Source of the DNA: Flavobacteriaceae bacterium UBA5534
GTDB taxonomy: Bacteria > Bacteroidota > Bacteroidia > Flavobacteriales > Flavobacteriaceae
NCBI GenBank assembly: GCA_002426015.1
Contig: DINS01000012.1
Location: 5,760-33,062, forward strand
Reading direction: 5' to 3'
DNA length: 27,303 bases
Shown here one piece after another: positions 23,332 to 27,303 of this stretch. How positions within the stretch are numbered: the stretch's first letter is position 1; each line of letters opens with the position of its first letter. A program made the position numbers and the translations under genes. Under the pieces are notes generated by a model, which worked only from the letters and a program-made list of their open reading frames with translations, had not been told where the DNA came from and did not search any database.

Positions 23332-24171
23332 ATGAGTTCTATACATTGGCAAACAGCCAAAGAATACGAAGATATTACCTATAAGAAATGCAATGGAGTG
23401 GCTCGCATAGCCTTCAATCGGCCTGAAGTCAGAAATGCATTTCGACCAAAAACCACCAAAGAACTTTACGACGCTTTTTACGATGCTAACGAAGATGTCA
23501 ATATTGGAGTAGTATTACTTTCCGCTGAAGGGCCTTCTGCCAAAGATGGCATTTGGAGTTTTTGTAGTGGAGGTGACCAAAAGGCACGAGGACATCAAGG
23601 CTATGTTGGTGAAGATGGCTATCATCGATTAAATATTTTAGAAGTTCAACGTTTGATTCGTTTTATGCCAAAAGCAGTTATTGCTGTGGTACCAGGTTGG
23701 GCAGTAGGTGGTGGACACAGTTTGCACGTCGTTTGCGATTTAACCTTGGCAAGTAAAGAACATGCTATTTTTAAACAGACTGATGCAGATGTGACCAGTT
23801 TTGATGGTGGTTATGGTTCTGCATATTTGGCCAAAATGGTAGGACAAAAGAAAGCACGTGAGATCTTCTTCTTGGGAAGAAATTATTCTGCGCAAGATGC
23901 TTTCGAGATGGGAATGGTCAATGCAGTGATACCTCATGCAGAATTAGAAAATACAGCTTATGAATGGGCTCAAGAAATATTGGCTAAATCGCCAACGTCA
24001 ATAAAAATGCTAAAATTTGCCATGAACCTTACCGATGATGGTATGGTAGGTCAACAAGTGTTTGCTGGTGAAGCTACACGTTTGGCTTACATGACTGACG
24101 AAGCCATTGAAGGACGTAACGCATTCCTTGAAAAACGAAAACCAAATTTTGTTAAAAAGTGGATTCCTTAA
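23332..24171 (+). CDS. menB: 1,4-dihydroxy-2-naphthoyl-CoA synthase
   Basis: A 279-residue crotonase-fold enzyme that closes the ring of o-succinylbenzoyl-CoA to give DHNA-CoA. Diagnostic segments are FCSGGDQKARG (oxyanion hole), PGWAVGGGHSLHVVCDLTLA, SFDGGYGSAYLAKMVGQKKA and the following REIFFLGR. The loop reads FKQTDADVTSFDGG, with Asp151 in the place where E. coli MenB has Gly (FGQTGPKVGSFDGG). Enzymes with this Asp, such as that of Mycobacterium tuberculosis, use its carboxylate instead of bound bicarbonate as catalytic base, so this should be the bicarbonate-independent type. menA follows after 15 bases, clearly in the same operon. Confidence 0.97.
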   Translation: MSSIHWQTAKEYEDITYKKCNGVARIAFNRPEVRNAFRPKTTKELYDAFYDANEDVNIGVVLLSAEGPSAKDGIWSFCSGGDQKARGHQGYVGEDGYHRLNILEVQRLIRFMPKAVIAVVPGWAVGGGHSLHVVCDLTLASKEHAIFKQTDADVTSFDGGYGSAYLAKMVGQKKAREIFFLGRNYSAQDAFEMGMVNAVIPHAELENTAYEWAQEILAKSPTSIKMLKFAMNLTDDGMVGQQVFAGEATRLAYMTDEAIEGRNAFLEKRKPNFVKKWIP

Positions 24172-24186
24172 TCCAACATTACGTTT

Positions 24187-25092
24187 ATGAAGGAAAATTT
24201 AAAACCTTGGCTATCTGCCATGCGCTTACGAACATTGCCATTATCTGTTTCGGGTATTATTATTGGTAGTTGTTTTGCTTATTATAATGGATTTTTTAAT
24301 TGGTTGGTATTGATTTTTGCAACCCTCACCACAATGGCATTACAAATACTTTCAAATCTAGCAAATGACTATGGTGATAGCGAAAAAGGGACTGATAATG
24401 AACATAGAGTAGGCCCGGAACGTGCCATTCAAAGTGGTAAGATTACACCAGATGAAATGGTTGAAGCTATTAAGATTAATGTCATTACCATAGCGATACT
24501 AACTTTTTTATTAATCTATTCTGCATTTGGAGTGTATCATTTTCACTACGCTTTGCTTTTTCTTGCCTTATCGGGTTTGTCAATTTATGCTGCATTAAAA
24601 TATACTATTGGAGATTCTCCTTATGGCTATAAAGGTAAGGGAGACATTTATGTATTTATATTTTTTGGGTTGTTGAGTGTCTTTGGGACTTATTTTCTTC
24701 ACACTTTAACATTAGATCACTTTTTGTTTTTGCCTGCTATTTCTTTAGGATTCTTAAGTGTAGGAGTTTTAAATCTCAATAATATGAGAGATATCGAATC
24801 AGATGCTATGTCAAATAAACTGACATTAGCTGTCAAAATGGGTAAGAAAAAATCTAAAATATATCATATTTCACTGATTTTGAGCGCTATAATCATATCA
24901 TTAGTGTTTGCCATATTGTACTATACTTCACCTTGGAACCTACTGTTTTTAGTTACCTATATACCTTTGGGCATACATATCAAAACCATAGCGTTTGCAA
25001 CACATCCAGATGAATATGATAACCAATTAAAGATTTTGGCATTGACTACATTTGCATTTTCTTTGTTGCTTGGGATTGGATATATATTGTAA
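24187..25092 (+). CDS. menA: 1,4-dihydroxy-2-naphthoate polyprenyltransferase
   Basis: A 301-residue UbiA-superfamily membrane enzyme with about nine hydrophobic segments. It attaches the polyprenyl tail to DHNA, making demethylmenaquinone in the inner membrane. The first Asp-rich motif lies in NLANDYGDSEKGTDNEHRVG, with PERAIQSG next to it; the second is in LNLNNMRDIESDAMSNKLTL. Both bind Mg-diphosphate. Residues 5-15 (LKPWLSAMRLR) form the usual amphipathic start. It is the last menaquinone gene in the window, 15 bases after menB, and ends 106 bases before a strong terminator. Confidence 0.96.
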   Translation: MKENLKPWLSAMRLRTLPLSVSGIIIGSCFAYYNGFFNWLVLIFATLTTMALQILSNLANDYGDSEKGTDNEHRVGPERAIQSGKITPDEMVEAIKINVITIAILTFLLIYSAFGVYHFHYALLFLALSGLSIYAALKYTIGDSPYGYKGKGDIYVFIFFGLLSVFGTYFLHTLTLDHFLFLPAISLGFLSVGVLNLNNMRDIESDAMSNKLTLAVKMGKKKSKIYHISLILSAIIISLVFAILYYTSPWNLLFLVTYIPLGIHIKTIAFATHPDEYDNQLKILALTTFAFSLLLGIGYIL

Positions 25093-25152
25093 AATAAACA
25101 TCTAATTGTTTGCAAATCAAATAATTAATACATATATTAGCATTATAAATTT

Positions 25153-25183
25153 ATACCAACACTTCTTGCTATTAAGTTGGTAT
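25153..25183. other. Inverted repeat in the menA 3' spacer
   Basis: ATACCAAC (25153-25160) and GTTGGTAT (25176-25183) are perfect 8-base inverted repeats with a 15-base loop, 15 bases before the terminator stem. It could be an mRNA 3'-end structure or an operator. No function is assigned. Confidence 0.35.
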
Positions 25184-25198
25184 TAAAATTTGGGGCTT

Positions 25199-25237
25199 AA
25201 AAACTCAGACAAATTCTTAATTCTGTCTGAGTTTTTT
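25199..25237. terminator. Intrinsic terminator after menA
   Basis: AAAAACTCAGACA (25199-25211) pairs perfectly with TGTCTGAGTTTTT (25224-25236) across a 12-base A/T loop, and the right arm continues as a T tract. The left A tract means it could also act on the minus strand. It closes the men transcript. Confidence 0.9.
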
Positions 25238-25321
25238 CAGTTATAGAAACAATCTCCATAAAAATGTTTTAAAACAGGCAATTTTTCTTAAATTGAACAC
25301 TGAATTATTATAAGTTTATTT

Positions 25322-25999
25322 ATGAAAATTACATATTATGGCCATGCTAGTTTAGGTATCGAAGTGAATGATGTTCATATTCTCATTGACCCATTTATTT
25401 CTGGAAACCCAAAGGCGTCGCATATAGATGTCAATACTCTAAAGGCTGATTATATTTTGCTGACACATGCACACCAAGATCATATACTCGATGTTGAGGC
25501 AATTGCAAAAAGAACCAATGCCGTAATTGTCTCCAATTATGAAATTGTCACTCATTTTGAGAAGCTAGGTTTTGAAGGGCATCCTATGAATCATGGTGGT
25601 TCTTGGGATTTTGAGTTTGGTAATGTTAAATATGTCAATGCAATTCACACATCGTCATTCCCTGATGGAAGTTATGGTGGACAACCAGGAGGGTTTGTCA
25701 TTGAAGGTGAGCGTAAAAATATTTATATCGCTGGCGATACAGCCTTGACTATGGATATGAAACTGATTCCTTTACAGATTAAACTTGATTTGGCGATACT
25801 TCCAATAGGTGATAATTTCACAATGGGAATCGATGATGCCATTCTTGCTAGTGATTTTGTACAATGTGACAAAGTTTTGGGCTATCACTATGATACCTTT
25901 GGCTATATTGAGATAGACCATGAAGAAGCCAAGCGCAAATTTTTTGATAAGAATAAAGATTTGATGTTATTGGAAATTGGTGAGAGTATTGAGCTGTGA
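25322..25999 (+). CDS. MBL-fold metal-dependent hydrolase (UPF0173 family)
   Basis: A 225-residue metallo-beta-lactamase-fold protein of the UPF0173/UlaG-like group. The metal motif THAHQDH gives His49, His51, Asp53 and His54. Further ligands lie in NAIHTSSFPD, the AGDTALTMDM loop and the late GYHYDTFG segment. The start KITYYGHASLGIEV is typical. Members are annotated as metal-dependent hydrolases with no fixed substrate, so a named reaction is not supported. It lies 229 bases after menA and beyond the terminator, so it has its own promoter. The closest candidate is TAAGTTTA (25311-25318), with a TTG at 25293-25295 and a short 15-base spacing. Confidence 0.92.
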   Translation: MKITYYGHASLGIEVNDVHILIDPFISGNPKASHIDVNTLKADYILLTHAHQDHILDVEAIAKRTNAVIVSNYEIVTHFEKLGFEGHPMNHGGSWDFEFGNVKYVNAIHTSSFPDGSYGGQPGGFVIEGERKNIYIAGDTALTMDMKLIPLQIKLDLAILPIGDNFTMGIDDAILASDFVQCDKVLGYHYDTFGYIEIDHEEAKRKFFDKNKDLMLLEIGESIEL

Positions 26000-26124
26000 T
26001 TGGAATTTATAAAAACAAACTATGCTAATTTTATGTAGTGTATATTTAAATGATCTCACATTATGGAGTTGCTCAACATTTTATCTTATTCTGAATAAGA
26101 ACTTTGTGATTAAGCAAAAATTAA

Positions 26125-26262
26125 TATGCAAACAGAATTGTGGTATTAGCCAATCAAGATGGATCTGCTTTGCCCACTTTAGTAAGAAATACTATTTCGG
26201 ATGAAATACTAAACCTAAAGACAACCGATTGGATAAGTTATTATATTGGCAGTTGTAGGTAA
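26125..26262 (+). pseudogene. Decayed C-terminal fragment resembling a class C beta-lactamase-like serine hydrolase
   Basis: An open stretch of 45 codons, without an ATG, encodes NRIVVLANQDGSALPTLVRN and then an ISDEILNLKTTDW segment. This resembles the C-terminal part of serine hydrolases of the beta-lactamase class C family, where a VVLTN.D..ALP stretch and a conserved DW are usual. A stop lies at the left edge, and upstream bases give only broken frames (short pieces such as FYLILNKNFVI in another frame), suggesting frameshifts. The last residues before the stop come from the 14-base repeat at 26252-26265, so the reading frame is cut exactly where the next element begins. Assignment is by pattern only. 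Confidence 0.4.
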
Positions 26263-26265
26263 TGC
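26252..26265 (+). repeat. Left 14-bp boundary repeat of the AlbA_2 gene cassette
   Basis: GTTGTAGGTAATGC. Its reverse complement, GCATTACCTACAAC, matches the element at 27283-27296 at 13 of 14 positions. It ends 24 bases before the AlbA_2 gene start. Confidence 0.6.
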
Positions 26266-26289
26266 GAGAAAATCGTCCTGAATTGAAAA

Positions 26290-27282
26290 ATGAATTTAAA
26301 TAAAATTAATAGCTACATAGAAAACAAAGTCGAGGAAAACCTAAATCTTGACTACAAAGCATCTTGTTCATTACAACGTAATGACAAAAAAACTAATGAA
26401 ATTTCCAAAGATGTTTCTGCTTTCGCTAATTCCGACGGGGGACTAATAATTTACGGAATAAAAGAAGATAAAATTAATAGGCATTTACCTGAATCTATTG
26501 ACCCAATAAACCGAAAAGAGATTACTAAAGAATGGCTTGAACAAATCATTCAAGGTAAAATTCGACCAAGAATCGACGGAATTAAAATTCATTCAATTAC
26601 CATTAACGAACAATCTGACGAAGTAGTTTACGTTGTTGAAATTCCTAAAAGTAATACAGCTCATCAAGCAAACGACCGAAAATACTATAAAAGGTTCAAC
26701 TTTAATTCAGAACCAATGTACGATTATGAAATAAGGGACATTTTAAATCGGACTAAATCACCAGTTATTGACCTTGAATTAGAGATAACAAAAAAGACTT
26801 ATGAAGTAACTAAACCAAATTTTGGAATTCCTTCATTCTCAATCGGAAATGATGGAATGTTTCAAAAAGAAGAACCGACAAAAGAATATAAAACCAACTA
26901 TGTATTAAGGGTTTGGGCTAGAAATAACGGAAAAGTATTAGCAAATTACTTAAATGCATATATCAATATTCCACAAGAATATTTGAAAGAAAAGGAAGAA
27001 TCAAAAAGTGGAGTTGCTAGCATATTTATGGAAAACACTATTCGAGATGTTGTGGACTCGACATATATTCCAACAATGAATGGAGGTTATGCTAGCCCTA
27101 AATATGGGCCATCAAGATATGACCCAATCTTACCAACCAGATGTTTACACCTAAAAGATATAAAACTTAATGAGAAATTTGAGAATTCTGACAAAGTTTT
27201 GGAATGGGTAGTTTATTCGGATAACGCTGAACCTAGAAATGGAACAATAAAAATATCAGACATTGAAATATTTGAAAAATAA
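26290..27282 (+). CDS. AlbA_2 (Schlafen AlbA_2) domain protein with unknown C-terminal domain
   Basis: A 330-residue protein. Residues about 14-150 form an AlbA_2 domain: EENLNLDYKASC at 15-26, AFANSDGGLIIYGIKED at 44-60, the VVYVVEIPKS strand near 112-121, and RKYYKRFNFNSEPMYDYEIR ending the domain. AlbA_2 proteins are nucleic-acid-associated and are found in putative transcription regulators, Schlafen-like nucleases and phage-defence contexts. The C-terminal half (about 158-330) is strand-rich, with no domain I recognise. No helicase or winged-helix region follows, so it differs from the long COG2865 type. The gene is AT-rich, lacks a visible promoter, and its TAA is immediately followed by the right boundary repeat. 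It looks like a compact accessory gene cassette placed next to a broken gene. Confidence 0.82.
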   Translation: MNLNKINSYIENKVEENLNLDYKASCSLQRNDKKTNEISKDVSAFANSDGGLIIYGIKEDKINRHLPESIDPINRKEITKEWLEQIIQGKIRPRIDGIKIHSITINEQSDEVVYVVEIPKSNTAHQANDRKYYKRFNFNSEPMYDYEIRDILNRTKSPVIDLELEITKKTYEVTKPNFGIPSFSIGNDGMFQKEEPTKEYKTNYVLRVWARNNGKVLANYLNAYINIPQEYLKEKEESKSGVASIFMENTIRDVVDSTYIPTMNGGYASPKYGPSRYDPILPTRCLHLKDIKLNEKFENSDKVLEWVVYSDNAEPRNGTIKISDIEIFEK

Positions 27283-27296
27283 GCACTACCTACAAC
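27283..27296 (+). repeat. Right 14-bp boundary repeat of the AlbA_2 gene cassette
   Basis: GCACTACCTACAAC begins on the first base after the AlbA_2 stop codon and is the inverted counterpart of 26252-26265 (13 of 14 positions). The remaining 7 bases of the window (AATGTAT) give no further context. Confidence 0.6.
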
Positions 27297-27303
27297 AATG
27301 TAT

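Noticed and set aside
26022..26204. 60-codon plus-strand frame after the MBL gene
   Set aside because: No recognisable domain and it covers the decayed region in a different frame from the serine hydrolase-like fragment; most likely chance.
26252..27296. Classical integron attC sites at the cassette ends
   Set aside because: The repeats do not satisfy the GTTRRRY / RYYYAAC core consensus and no integrase is in view, so only a cassette-like arrangement is claimed.
1..27303. tRNA, rRNA, CRISPR array, IS element or prophage
   Set aside because: No cloverleaf, rRNA segment, regularly spaced direct repeats, transposase or phage structural gene was recognised on either strand.

Overview
The window looks like a chromosomal segment from a marine or aquatic Flavobacteriaceae bacterium (Bacteroidota). 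Most of it is AT-rich. Several promoters match the Bacteroidota pattern TTG-N(17-23)-TAnnTTTG. Clear Shine-Dalgarno sequences are mostly missing. DnaK carries the GGGTHDVSIL variant I associate with this phylum, and the proteins are flavobacterial in style. I cannot name the genus from the sequence alone.

Layout: 1-246 is edge sequence plus the comM promoter. At 247-1785 is comM/yifB, an AAA+ Mg-chelatase-like protein whose base composition is clearly richer in G+C than its neighbours. A tightly packed operon follows at 1894-6548: a DUF2891 lipoprotein, an NRAMP-fold transporter that has lost the metal-ligand residues, and pxpA-pxpB-pxpC (ATP-dependent 5-oxoprolinase). A second operon, 6650-9406, encodes a membrane-anchored exported protein, two tandem paralogous 7-TM proteins and a HisKA_3-type sensor histidine kinase with no response regulator beside it. 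Converging on it are an RluA-family pseudouridine synthase and panB (both minus strand), separated by two heptamer-repeat tracts. Next come a small secreted SnoaL-like protein and an iron-sulfur L-serine ammonia-lyase (minus), which is divergent from dnaK. A strong bidirectional terminator separates dnaK from a secreted hypothetical gene. A 352-base gap then leads into a nitronate monooxygenase whose promoter contains a perfect 18-bp palindrome. A GNAT acetyltransferase and an alpha/beta hydrolase follow on the minus strand.

The right third is a menaquinone locus: menI, menF, menD, a DUF2853 gene, cvfB, menB and menA, closed by a terminator, then an MBL-fold hydrolase. Together these enzymes take chorismate to isochorismate (MenF), to SEPHCHC (MenD), then from o-succinylbenzoyl-CoA to DHNA-CoA (MenB), DHNA (MenI) and demethylmenaquinone (MenA). 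The enzymes between, MenC and MenE, are not in the window. Where the locus might be expected to continue there is a decayed fragment resembling the C-terminus of a serine hydrolase, and then an AlbA_2 (Schlafen-type) gene bounded on both sides by near-identical 14-bp inverted repeats. This looks like a gene cassette or small insertion.

The best candidates for undescribed biology are: (1) the AlbA_2 cassette and its repeats; (2) the NRAMP-fold carrier without metal ligands, plus DUF2891, fused into a 5-oxoprolinase operon; (3) the duplicated 7-TM / histidine kinase operon; and (4) the palindromic operators in front of dnaK and the nitronate monooxygenase. No rRNA, tRNA, CRISPR array or recognisable transposase was seen.
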